From the NCBI GenBank assembly GCA_030062745.1, contig CP099847.1, positions 1,782,304 to 1,846,303 of the forward strand: a stretch of 64,000 nt of DNA. The letters are read 5' to 3'. This document shows positions 46,651-59,100 of this stretch, piece by piece. Origin of the DNA: Capitulum mitella. Taxonomy: Eukaryota > Arthropoda > Thecostraca > Pollicipedomorpha > Pollicipedidae. Every line of letters begins with the position of its first letter. The stretch's first letter is position 1. The notes below the pieces were generated by a model. It searched no databases. It was not told the origin of the DNA and saw nothing but the letters and a program-made list of their open reading frames with translations. A program made the translations under genes and the position numbers.

Positions 46651-48825
46651 ACCTGTATTTGGACCGAGACCGAAAGGGTCAGCCAGGCATGGGACGGCCG
46701 TGTCGTGGAGTTGCGCGGCACGATAAAGATCCTCCAGCGCCACTTGGTTCAGCGCCTCGGGCAAAATTTCTCCATAGTTGGGAATACCTGGGTGACAAGA
46801 GTCAGGGTGTAGCAACAAGCCTCCCCCCGGCTTAGCATTGGACTTTGATCCCAACGCCACGCACTTCAGCACATTCAGGCTAAATTAAAAAGAAATGTGA
46901 TATCAGCTGCGCTGTAGAACCGGTTGTGAAAGCCATTTGAATGTTTTTTTCGTGCAAAAATAAGTATTTATAGGCATGTGGTATAGTGAAATGGTGTTTA
47001 TGAACTTCACTGAGCCATATCAGGCAAAGCCGAAATCGCGTGAAATTGATGTCCTGGTACTGTATCATTTAAGTTGACTTGTATCATGATTTCCTTCAAT
47101 ATACTCATGTTCTTCAGGTTTCACTTATTTCTACCTCAGGATGTCTGTGATCTCCAATTCGCACGCAAATAAACATACTTCACACAAGTCACATTTCGAC
47201 CTCTGACGTGATCTGTGACGTCTGACATACTCTTTCATGTCCAGAAAGTAACATAGCTGCGTCGCATCATGAAGGGCAATCGATTGCTTGCTGCTTCACT
47301 CAGCCAGTCGGCCAAATTGGTCGCCTGGCTGCGGACACATTGAGTGCAAGCACCTGACGTGTGGCTCCAGTAAGTGCGAAATAGCCAAATAAACGGCGAT
47401 TGCCGGATTAAGAAGATGGGTGACCCCCGGCTGTGAAATTATTCCACAGCCACGACCTCACTCCTTCTGCGTGTGAGCTAAGCAGGCACGATACCCCAGG
47501 TAGAGGAAGTTCCAGACAGCGCCACCCTGTCTGAGACATTCCGTCATTTTCGGCATGATTGTCCCGGGCGGGTAAATGGTGTCGTCCCTGAGAGACCTCT
47601 GGGATCACTCTATGAGAGGCTACTCCCATTGTTCCCAGAGCAACATTACCTGTTGTCCAGGGCAACCTTTTTAATAATGCTCGTGATGGGAATTGTCACA
47701 TCGTGAACTCGCGCATCGTGCCATCTGGGACTCTGACGTATTTTTCGGCAAGACGTTTGCCACGGTTTTTTCCTTCCTCTCGCATTGCTCCTGGTGGGAG
47801 CCTTCCGGGCCTCTTGATGGGACGTTCGACGCAGTTCCTGACGGCAGCTCCCTTCCGCACTGTTTCCGGTGGGATTCTGACGTGTTTGGCGGGACTGACG
47901 ACGCTTCAGCGGGCCGGCGACAGCACAGCAGACGCCGCCGCCGCCGTCCCGGCTGTACGCCATCTGCATACCGAGCCAGGCGGAGAGATTATTGGATCGC
48001 GTGAGTGCTGGGGACGGGGAGGGGAAGACAGGGGAGGCGTCTGCCTCGTCGCCGCTTCCCTATTATCTCAGAGCGCGCCGCACGCTCGTCGCCGGCCGTC
48101 CGCCATTGCAGGATACGTTTGCACGACCGAGAACAGTGCAGGCAGTTGCGGGCGTGCGTTGAGTCGGGACACGTTGGCCAGGCAGTCTGCAAAACAGGGC
48201 TTAAAGCGGGTGTCGACGGATGAAACTTATTTTAAAAAGGAATGTATCCGAACATAAAAAATGAAATTTCTATTTTTCTGTTTCATGTTCGTTTTCATTG
48301 GACCAAGATGAAGACTGCATTAAGTTAGCCTATCTGTGATGACTCTGGGTTACACAGGTGCAAGTGCAGCTCGTAGTCATGTATTACTCCTATGTGCATC
48401 AACGTCAACACCTGCAGCGTTACGTTATATTGACAGCACACCGCGGCGGTCCCGACTTTGGCAAGGATCCAGGCCACGTCCCGAGTGAGAGGACGTCTTG
48501 TGAGGCCCACAGTTCTCACAGATTTGTCCTGAATCTTCCCTCGCCTTTTCCCTGACCGTGACGTCACCAACACATCGCCCCGACGACAAACCACAGACAT
48601 GGTAGTGTTCAGCCGTCACTGACGATAGCTGGACTCGCAACGCTGCGACCATAGGACAGTGCATGGACCAGCACGGATCTTACCATGACACGCGACTCGA
48701 TACGATAAATTGGTAACAGTCTAGCTGTTTCTAGGAGTGATTTTTCAGCCAAGGACGTTGATTGGTTTGATAATGAACACGATTGCCTCTCATGGCTGAC
48801 AACGGCGCCCAGGCCATGTGCCCTC
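46651..48825. other. Non-coding stretch without recognised gene
   Basis: Mixed composition, with a GC-rich part at about 47800-48180 and a TGACGTCA at 48559-48566. No recognised gene. Confidence 0.5.
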
Positions 48826-48863
<38 letters not shown>

Positions 48864-49008
48864 CGTCCGTCCGTCCGTCCGTCCGTCCGTCCGTTCTTCT
48901 GTATGTCTGTCTGTCTGTCTGCCTGTTTGTTTATTCGTCTGTCCGTCTGTCTGTCTGTCTATCTGTTCGTCTGTCTGTCTGTCTATCTGTCCGTCTGTCT
49001 GTGTTCCT
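48826..49008. repeat. (TCTG)n/(TCCG)n microsatellite
   Basis: About 180 bp of TCTG and TCCG tetramers with interruptions. It generates a Cys/Leu/Ser/Val frame on plus and Arg/Gln/Thr/Asp on minus. Confidence 0.95.
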
Positions 49009-50819
49009 TGGGTTCCTACCTGACATCCTGCCTCCTCTCCTCGCTCGTCAGTTTGCTGAATAAGGCAGATCTCCACCCTCCGTCCATATTTCGCCTCACA
49101 CAGCCACAGCGGCTCTCGAAAACCCAGCTGCACTCTCCAACTCCTCCGCCGGCTCGGAGCGTGGCCATCAATCGAGTCACGTGCTCGGTGTCGTTTGCGG
49201 GCTGGTCGCGTCATATCCGTCGCAAATGCGCCGATTATGCCGCGCCGGGAGCACTCAGCTCGGCATCGAAACGTCGTTAATGAGTTTCGGGAGCTGGGCC
49301 CGCTTCCGGGCATCGAGCGGTGATTGGCAAGGCCGCATTATCGCCGGCGACGGCCACGGATCGGCAGTTCGACGGAAATTGTAAAAAAACGACAGTCTGG
49401 TTAACCGCTGGCAGCATCATTTATTGCGCTGACTGATATGGCATAAGAATCTTTTATTCTAAACCGCGATCGAGCGGGTTCAATGGACGCATTATGCGGA
49501 AAATTGGCAAATCTGGAAAGAGAAAAAGCACATCATTAGATGCATTTGGCCTGAACATTTTTCCATGATGTTGGAGCCCAGTGCTCGAGCTAAAGACATG
49601 TTGTTGCACAGATCCCACACTCGACTCTGATTTGAGTTCCAGCTAACGGCTGATGATATGGTGAAAACGTAACTTGTATCAAAGATACAACACGATCACA
49701 CGATAGCATAACCTATTGGTGAGTTACCGCTGGACCCTCGGGCTAAGTACCGAGCAAAGGCGCGCCTCTAACCGGCCTGTCCGAGAAGAGGAAACCCGGC
49801 AGCTTGTGGACTATACTGACCATAGCAGCCTGTGGAAAAGATTTGATCAGTTTTAGCCTGAGATGTCGAGTAGGTACAGCGTGATCCTTGGATCGCATCC
49901 TGATGAATGACCCGTTAATACGGGACATTTACTGAGTGACAGCCACTGACAGCAGTCTGCCATGGGTTTCTGTCGGTGCCACTAGGAGGGGATGACCCCT
50001 CTGCCGACTACACTTAAAGCCATACGCCTGTAACATTGTTTTCGATGACCATGGCATAGGAAAGTCAACACTGGGTTCAGCCAGTCTATTTGTCTCAGTT
50101 GGCGGCGTCCGTTTCGGGCTTATCCAAGGAAAAAAAACACCGGACAACTAATCTCTGGCAACGATGCGGTCGTCCCGTGATCTGGGTGGCTTTTCTGTTT
50201 TGGGTTGGACAGGTCAAGAAAGAAGGTCTCCATGCGAGTATCGCGCATCTTTGTTTTATTCACGATCTCGAGTCGCCGAAATTCACAGAACCGCTTACGT
50301 TTTCATGCGAGCTAAATGGTGATTTGATTTGATTTGATAAACCTTTGATTTTCCCCTCTTAGTCTGTTATGATTTTCACGTGTTCACCACACACATCTCT
50401 GACGACATTTTCTGACATTACGCGTAACATGCGTTCACGTTGGCACGACCGGCGCCGACGGACGCACGCGGCCCCGCCAGCCGCGGGAGCGAGAGCATTG
50501 CCTACCAAAGAAAGAAAGTTTCAAACGTTAACACCATTACCCACGCACATTGGGAAAATCGCTCTTGTTCCCCGCAAGAAATGTCAGATGATCAAGACAG
50601 AAATAGCTCACGAGGCGTTGACTGGAAAAACGGAAACGGAAAGAACGCAAAAACGTAAACGGACCAAACAGAAAACAATGACATCCGTCAGGGCACGCGT
50701 TGGCCAACAAGTGATGGGAAAATCATTAGCAGAAAAAAGGTACAGCTAGCACCAGGTGTTGCTGTCGTTGTTTAGTTCCGAAGATCGACGAGGTAGATCG
50801 TCTAAGCAATCAGCCCCGT
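49009..50819. other. Non-coding stretch without recognised gene
   Basis: GC-rich to about 49380, then AT-rich. No recognised gene. It lies directly downstream of the LINE relic when read on the minus strand. Confidence 0.5.
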
Positions 50820-51725
50820 TCATTTCTTATGAAATTTCTCCGGCGTGTTGTTGATCTTAGCATTGTAATACTTGCTTACCACATTTGACCATAGCGGGCT
50901 TACCATGGAAAAGAGCGAAGGACGCCCCATGGCATTAATAATATGCATTACACTTCCTACCACATGGCTTAAAATCCCGCCGCCTTCAGCTCCCGAGATG
51001 ATTTCTTTTTTATCGATTTCAATTGCAAAATCATTGAGCTGTTTTGTATTCAACCAGACTATCAAGGCATTCCTGAGATTCTGGGCTCGGGGGCAATACC
51101 AGAACTTATGTAGAATGTCGTCTCGCTCTGGACAATGCTCACACATATCTGTGTCTTTAAGTTTCATTTTTTTAGCGAACTATTAGTGGCTACGGTTCTA
51201 GTAATTATTTTGTAATGGGTGCCTCTGTATTGAATGGGGATGCTTTAAGGTTTACATATACACCAGGCCATTAATTCCCTGAAATTCTCGTTCCCACGCA
51301 CCTTTCCATATACTGACCTGGTCTTTTGCTTTGTTTTTTGTTATAACGTTGTACAACTGAGATGTACGGGTCTTCTTATCCACAATAAAACTAACAATAG
51401 GATCCATGCTGGGTTCGACAATCTTCTTCCTTTCTCTTGCTTGCTTCCGCTTTGCAGGCAAACCTTCTAGAAGGGCACCATAGTCTAGAAATGTTGCCTG
51501 GATTCTATATGATGTTTTAAGTTCCTCGTATACCATAAGAGATCCATCTGGGTTTAGCAGGTCATTTAGTGTTCTAATGCCTCTCCTGAACCAGTCCTTT
51601 ATCCTAGTCTTCTTGGTGAAATCCGAGAAAAAGAGAGAGGAACAGTTATATCGTCAATGTAATTACCATTTTCTAGTTTTCTTTGAAATCTGCTTAACCT
51701 AAAAAAACCTATTTCCAGCCAGAAT
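50820..51725 (-). pseudogene. Non-LTR retrotransposon relic, C-terminal end of reverse-transcriptase ORF
   Basis: Read on the minus strand from about 51725: LENGNYIDDITVPLFFSDF, then KKTRIKDWFRRGIRTLNDLL, NPDGSLMVYEELKTSYRI and, after an interruption, MKLKDTDMCEHCPERDDILH KFWYC. The order (RIKDWF...DLL, EEL, then a CxxC...H...C zinc-knuckle-like motif) is that of the C-terminal part of L1/Tx1-like ORF2 proteins. Between 51252 and 51168 the frame is broken by stops. The matching residues (QYRGTHYKIITRTVATNSS) lie in another frame, shifted at a run of seven A. The endonuclease and polymerase core are absent, so this is a 5'-truncated dead copy. Confidence 0.75.
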
Positions 51726-52697
51726 TTTCAGCCCGGAGTGACCTCTGAGGTCAGAGTTCCGGGTCATAAAATGTCGCCGATTTTTACAACATAATCAAAA
51801 CGCCCATAACTCGGTGATAGATTGTCGCAGAAAGATGCGATTAACGTCATTCAAAAGATACATGTTCCAGCTTTGAAAAATAAGTTTATTGTTTTCGGTG
51901 ACCTTGGGATGACCTTTGACCTCACGAAGTCACATGGAAAATTTTCGGTTTGAGCAATGTTTGCCAGCCATGGTTTTTAAGAAAATGTAGCACAATACGT
52001 CTACAAGAATCTGCAACAAGCGTGGCAAAAAAAACATTTTTCAACAAACTGACACTTTTCAGATATCTTAAATTTTGTGTTCCCAAGTGGCGTTTGATAA
52101 ATATGCCCCGAGGCTATTTGATGGATGTTGTTTAAATTCGTGCTTCCCTTTCTCCAACTGTTCCACAGTTTAATGTCCACGACGTCCTGCGTGCCTACTA
52201 CACATCAGCCTTATTTTGAATTGCTCGATCGGAAATATCGAAGGTCATGACACCCCACCACCAATCGACCCCTGTCATCCAGACCTGACATACCCGTCTT
52301 AGGTGTGGGAACATCTCAGAAACTGGGGGTGCCAAAACCAGTTCTGAAGTCATTTCTTTCCATGCATCTCCATAAGGTTCAGCATTCTCGGAAAGCGGGG
52401 GTGCCATAGCACCCATGGACCCCCCGATTCTACGCCTATGATACCTGTTCTTCATATTTGTACGAAAGTGAGTCAGTTGGGTGTTCTTAGTCCTTTAAAC
52501 TAACCCAAACAACTTTAGTCGAGCATCGGGGCCTTTCTAAGGTCAAACGTTGACTTCGACTGACCTTGAATTGCCTATTTTGACCTCGGGCCATTCGAAG
52601 GTTTTTTTGGGGCGCGCATTTCGAATTCCACGCCCATTTTTCACTCGTCGAGTCATTTCTGTTCATTCCATGTTCTCGATCAAAGAAAGTCAGTTTT
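51726..52697. other. Repeat-derived DNA before the gap
   Basis: Contains TGACCTCTGAGGTCA (about 51741-51757), GACCTTGGGATGACCTTTGACCT (split motifs near 51900) and more AGGTCA sites at about 52540-52590, like the interior of the TTAA elements, but no clear ends. A poly-G/C part at about 52395-52430 (GGGGGTGCC, GGACCCCCC) resembles a MITE end. No gene. Confidence 0.4.
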
Positions 52698-53197
52698 NNN
52701 NNNNNNNNNNNNNNNNNNNNNNNNNNNNNNNNNNNNNNNNNNNNNNNNNNNNNNNNNNNNNNNNNNNNNNNNNNNNNNNNNNNNNNNNNNNNNNNNNNNN
52801 NNNNNNNNNNNNNNNNNNNNNNNNNNNNNNNNNNNNNNNNNNNNNNNNNNNNNNNNNNNNNNNNNNNNNNNNNNNNNNNNNNNNNNNNNNNNNNNNNNNN
52901 NNNNNNNNNNNNNNNNNNNNNNNNNNNNNNNNNNNNNNNNNNNNNNNNNNNNNNNNNNNNNNNNNNNNNNNNNNNNNNNNNNNNNNNNNNNNNNNNNNNN
53001 NNNNNNNNNNNNNNNNNNNNNNNNNNNNNNNNNNNNNNNNNNNNNNNNNNNNNNNNNNNNNNNNNNNNNNNNNNNNNNNNNNNNNNNNNNNNNNNNNNNN
53101 NNNNNNNNNNNNNNNNNNNNNNNNNNNNNNNNNNNNNNNNNNNNNNNNNNNNNNNNNNNNNNNNNNNNNNNNNNNNNNNNNNNNNNNNNNNNNNNNN
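52698..53197. other. Assembly gap (500 N)
   Basis: Exactly 500 unknown bases, a conventional placeholder length for a scaffold join of unknown size. Confidence 1.
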
Positions 53198-55536
53198 CTT
53201 GTTATTTGGGACTAATGGCTTTTGAAAGTGTTCGAGGTTTACAGCATGTAAAATGTTTAGCCATACATAGCAAACCCATTAGCAGCTTGGAATTATGTTG
53301 CCATCACCTTCTCAAAAGTTAGCAATAACGGATGACAAGCAACAGCCTACGGCATCTACAAACAATGGACAGTGTTTACCAAATCAACTTCTTGCCACAT
53401 GCGTTCAACTCTGAAAACAACATTGCCTCTCACTTCGGGTAAGGCATTTGTTTTGAAGCGGCTCGGCCGCGCGCCGCTCACGTGCCGGAGTTTGCCTCCT
53501 TCGACCGAGTCGTCTTCACACTGGGTCCCAAGTGAAACAGCTGGTACCGCGGACTGCCGAAATGGAGCAGGGACTGCGGCCACGCGAGATTTGGGCAGGA
53601 CTCCCCGAGCGGCGAAAATTGGCCCAGGCCGAGTTGTTTACAAGAGCGATGCTCCTAAATCTTTCAAACACGAGGCGCCCTCGGCCGTCCCGCGATTCAG
53701 AGTCTGTCCCAGAAAGAAAAGCGCTGCCGGCCCAATGAAAGATTAATTGAGCCTAAGAAACGATTACTCCGAAAAACGGAAATGTTGTTTTTCTACGCCC
53801 AGACGCGTGAACCGCGAGGCCAAGCAAACGTCTGAAAAGTGAGAAGAAGTTGAATACGTGACTTGGGACTGGCTCAGCACTCGTCACGAGGTACCTCCGA
53901 GAGGGGTATCGGCTGCGGCAGACGCCGGCCGAGCTCAGATCTGGCGCAGAGTAGGGGCGGCTGCCGGCCGGCCCGGAACACCGGCCGGTTGTCGTTCCGA
54001 CCGGGGGCCATCAGAGGGATCAGCCCGGACGGCCTCCGACGGACGGCGCTGACGAGTCTCGGAGCCGGCCGCCGCCGTCCCGAGGCCGTGGATCAGGTCG
54101 ACGAGGTCGGATCGTCGTCGGCGCTCCGGCGGGCGCCCATCGTCGGCGCGACTCACGGCCGGGGTCCGGACCGTCGAATGAGAGGCGCGAGAATGGGGTA
54201 CAGCCGGCTCCGGAGCGGCGGCCGACGGGAACCGTGCGGCTGGCGCGGCGCGGCGCGGCCTCCACCGCAGCTGGCGTCATGGCGTAGGTGATGACGCGGT
54301 CTTCTACAAAAATCTCAGACTCCAGCAGCAATTTACCGCGCTTAAGTGATCTTCAGTCCCATTCTCTGGTTGATTAGCGTTTGGGTCCAACCACAAACAG
54401 CCAAGATGAGGTATTAAAAAATGCTCACAAAGACCGTTGGCAGTGGTTTCCTTGGCACACCTCAGACCACAATGGGGTGTCGGCCGTCACTGCAGACATC
54501 TTGAAAGCGATCAAGTGTTTGCGCGCAAACGTCCGAAGCGTGAGCACCATGAGGCCACATTGGACAGCTGACGTTGCTCCTTCCGCATATCGGCATTGCC
54601 TGTAATGACTGCTAGTCAGTATAGGCGATAGTCATCAGTGGTCCATTCTTTGGACACTGTCGGGCGTTTCATGTCAAATTATCTGAAACTTGCAATGGCT
54701 TCTAAGATACTTAACGAGTGATTAAAAAGATTTCTACCAAGGATGTCTGCAAATGCATTCGTTCTTCCTTCTGAGCTGAAACAGTTCGAACCACAACAAT
54801 TCAAGCGACCTCTTTGCGCTTAACATGCAATGTACATCACACACGTCACATCATCACACATCAAAAGATATGCCGGGGTGATCCTCAGCAGGCAGAGGAA
54901 CACCCGCAACATTCGTCCGTGATTCTGGCTGTGATCAACACGAAGTTCACTTGAGAGCGACATTGTTTTCTTGGTCACTTGCGCCTAAACCAAATCACAC
55001 TGGCAAACCCACCAAATTTAAACCGATGATGGATTTGAGAAACATACGGACTTCATTCCGCCACTGCCAGCATGACCAACGTGACACGGCAAAACCTTCC
55101 AACGACCCTCATCTTCTGCTCGAGGCCACTCCCACTTTTTAAACCGAACTGTACAGAGACCCCTTGATGACGCCAACACTTTTTCCATTCCCCCAGCGTC
55201 ACTCAAAACGAACTGTGAGCCGCATCCGTCACCAATCCAAAACAAAATAGAAACACCAGCATCTGAGTGACCCAGATAGACTTCACATAGACTATATGAG
55301 CCCCCAAAAAACAGTCAGAAGCATGACTTTTTAAATCAAGCTATATCCTGATTCCGTACGCCTATCCCCAACACAAACACACCCATGAGGACTATATCAT
55401 CAGAGGAGATTCGCCGCTCGTCTCGGCTGTTCCGGATCTGAACGCGGCCAGCGCCATGGATCCGGGGGGAGCCGCCGGTCGAGGACAATCATCTACCGGT
55501 GGACGCCTCCGCGCTGTGGCACTGGGCCGAGAACGG

Positions 55537-56195
55537 TCATCTGGCGGTGGACGCCGCCGCGCTGTGGGACCGGTGGCTGGCGAGGATAGTCATCTGGCGG
55601 TGGGCGCCGCCGCGCTGTAGGACCGGTGGCTGCCGAGGATAGTCATCTGGCGGTGGGCGCCGCCGCGCTGTGGGACCGGTGGCTGGCGAGGATAGTCATC
55701 TGGCGGTGGGCGTCGCCGCGCTGTAGGACCGGCGTCGACCGAGGATAGTCATCTGGCGGTGGGCGCCGCCGCGCTGTGGGACCGGTGGCTGCCGAGGATA
55801 GTCATCTGGCGGTGGACGCCGCCGCGCTGTGGGACCGGTGGCTGGCGAGGATAGTCATCTGGCGGTGGGCGCCGCCGCGCTGTAGGACCGGTGGCTGCCG
55901 AGGATAGTCATCTGGCGGTGGGCGCCGCCGCGCTGTGGGACCGGTGGCTGGCGAGGATAGTCATCTGGCGGTGGGCGCCGCCGCGCTGTGGGACCGGCGC
56001 CGACCGAGGATAGTCATCTGGCGGTGGGCGCCGCCGCGCTGTGGGACCGGTGGCTGGCGAGGATAGTCATCTGGCGGTGGGCGTCGCCGCGCTGTGGGAC
56101 CGGTGGCTGGCGAGGATAGTCATCTGGCGGTGGGCGCCGCCGCGCTGTAGGACCGGCGGCTGGCGAGGATAGTCATCTGGCGGTAGGCGCCGCCA
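55537..56195. repeat. 53-bp VNTR, copy 2 (12 full units plus a partial)
   Basis: Same unit as the array at 20571-21665. All 12 unit junctions read GAGGATAG, and several units have a CGTCGACC, CGCCGACC or CGGCTGG variant not present in copy 1. Stop codons in rotating frames prevent long open frames here. Confidence 0.97.
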
Positions 56196-59100
56196 GAGAT
56201 TGAACCGGCCGAACATTAATTCCGCGGCCATCGAGCGGTGCCCGGCTGCGGCCCGCCATTCAGCCGGGCCGCACCTGTTGTTTCCGGCCGACGCGCTGCG
56301 GCATTGGGCCGCCCTGCCACCCCACCCCCCCCCCCCCCGGTCACGGAGCCGCACACGGCGCCACCACGAGGGGAGGCTCCGTGGCCGGCGGCTCGCCCGG
56401 GCTTCACGGCAGATGGACGCGTCTTGATATGGACCAGTGGAGGACCGGGGAGAACCTCTTCTGTGTGCCTTCGTGGATGTGTTTTGGGTGGGGTGGACCC
56501 CTTTTTCCTACTGCTGGAGTGGTAGGCAGGAGTGTCTTGTCATGTCCATGTGATTCAGTTCTATTCATTTGCAATTTCACATCTTATTTCTCTTTTTGAT
56601 CTTATTTCTACAGAATATACCACTCCGAGGTCATCTTTTCATCTTTTATGTCGTCAGTGATTACCTGGGGCTTGTAAGCAAACCAAAACAAACCACCAGA
56701 TTTTTCATGTTGTCGGCTGGTTGATTAGTGGTGAGGACTGAGGAGGGACTCTGAATATTTATGCGTTCCGCAGAGTTTGTTTTTTTTTTGCAGACCGTTA
56801 TAATGTGGGACAACAAAAACAACACAAAAATTTCCATCGACATCTTTTTCTGAATTAACAACTGTAGTCGGGCAGTCTTTTCCAGAGTGAACCGCTGTGG
56901 TTATGCCAGCAACATCCGTCTCAAGTGCAACTAGAAAAGACACAAGTCGGTTAGGGTTTCAGAACCTCTGGAGAATGGATATTAGCTGGTAGGTCGAAGT
57001 TTAAATGCTGACTCATTTTCATCACGCATTATTTTGCTGCAGTGAACAACACATGCCATTGTTTTTAGTTTCTCCCTTAACATCGATGTAATGTCTGAAA
57101 CAAGAAACTCGGAGATATTAATTTGACATACTGGATTATAGCATCATCTTAGCCGGAAATGACGGACCTGTTTTTAATGCGCGACCGAGACAACCAATCA
57201 CCCCGCGTTTTCTCAACCGCCTCGCACTGCAGCCAAAAAACCTGACAACTTAACAGGGCACCGACTCGTTGTCAATACGGAAGACAGGAGGCCAAATTGG
57301 TGTGGCAGCCACCGTCGAAGAGCGCCGCTTCCGCGCTCAGCGGCGCGGCCGACCGGACCGGGAATTTGATCGAAATCGATACCAATCTTTCCGCAAAATG
57401 GAGAGGGGCCCGAACGCCGGCGGGCTTCCGAACGGAGCGAAACAGAAGGTTAGTGGGCCATAGGCATTAGGCCATCTGGCGAATCCAGAGCGGGCTATGC
57501 CGCCGCCGACGGCATATGGAGCAGTCGGAGCCGGCGAGAAAAATATGGCTCTTCCTCAGCAAAGCATCAAATAAGCGCTGTCGGTGGGCGCGCTCGGCTG
57601 ATCCACCAGCAAAGAGCTGGAGCGGTGAGCTCCGAACCCTCTCCAGACGGGACGGGGCGGCAGACACCAAACGAGGCGCCTCCCTCGCAGGAGACTAATG
57701 GTACCGCTGATCGAGCCCGGCAAAAATAGAACAGAAATCCCATTTGCCGCACGAGTTATTTGCAGCGTAATATATCGTTGTATATTTATTTCGTCCCTTT
57801 TACACGTGACCAGATGTATGATAATGCAGCAGCTGCTATAACAAAAAACGGAAGACTGGCCAGAGGAGAAAGAGACGAGGAAGATGTAGGCAATACGATC
57901 TTAGTGCACAAGACTCGTACAGGACAGAAATTAGGTGAGGGGCCACCAAAGACAGCGGCATGCCCGTAATGGGAGGCAATCCATGAATAGGTCACGTCTC
58001 ATTGATGTAAAACATGTCCACGTCATTTCCGCGTCCGAGTTACGTTTGGCCTGTAGCAGAAATGGCCGGAAATTCTTGTGCAAAACACTGTTAGGTAGCA
58101 CGAAAGTTCTGCTAGTCTTGACTTCAACAGCACCGCAAAGCTGCTGTGATGGTAAGAGGGATAGGGGAACAGATGTTTACGCTCCAGCAGCCCAGTCTCG
58201 AAGGCTGTTGGTCGATGGGTCCCGAAAGACGCACCGTGTCCGACTGGGCCGAAAGGATCTTCGGCCAGACCGGATGCCGATGTCCTGGTAGGAAATTGAG
58301 ATGTCCCAGATGACTAGTCGCGGTGACGGATGGTCGCGTCGTTGTACTAGTAGTGCCCGGTCTCTCAGGCAGTGTCCGCATGACCCCATCTGGGATGTTG
58401 GAAGACTGGTGTTTTTGTTTCACAAGCTCAGACGTTAGACGCTCCATGTTTTTTTCCGTCGTGTAGCTCCGGAATCAAAAAATGCAAGATCGTGAAATTT
58501 CCAGTTCTCATCGATCTTATCGGACGGAGACGAAGTCGACTTAAAAAAATATATAATACCAGAAGCATGTCAGAATAAATGTGTCCCACCAAACTAAAAC
58601 TAAAAAGTAAACCAGCGAGGCGCGATGATTAAACAATGGAAAATGTAACCGGCGCCGTTAAAGAAATCAACATTTGTTTGCGTTGGAGTTTTTCCTCTCG
58701 TTCTCCCCAGCGTGGTGTTTTTCATTAATCAACTTAATGATCTCCTTTAGCGACATTCACACAGCAGTCTGACAAGATGACTGTGTTTGGCAATCTTGCA
58801 TTTCGAGTTTTTTCTTTTTAAAGGCGATTTAACGTCCTCGCACAACCAGTCCAAGTTGCAATAAAGCAAGACGAACGTCGTTTCCAATGACAATTTAGCG
58901 ACGTACAGGAGATCAAGTGGATATTCAAACATCTAGCAGGTAGCAACTTACACGTAGAAGGGCACAATAAGGGGACGTCGAGGCAGATATTAATCCCATA
59001 CGATTTGTTTGAAATCCAGTATGAGGTCGGACTAAATAAATTGTCTCGAAATGTGCCAGTAAGTAACCTTTTGGGCCGCGGAAATCCTCTTGATTTCTTC

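Noticed and set aside
48609-49313. 234-codon minus-strand and 165-codon plus-strand frames
   Set aside because: Translation of the TCTG/TCCG microsatellite with short flanks.
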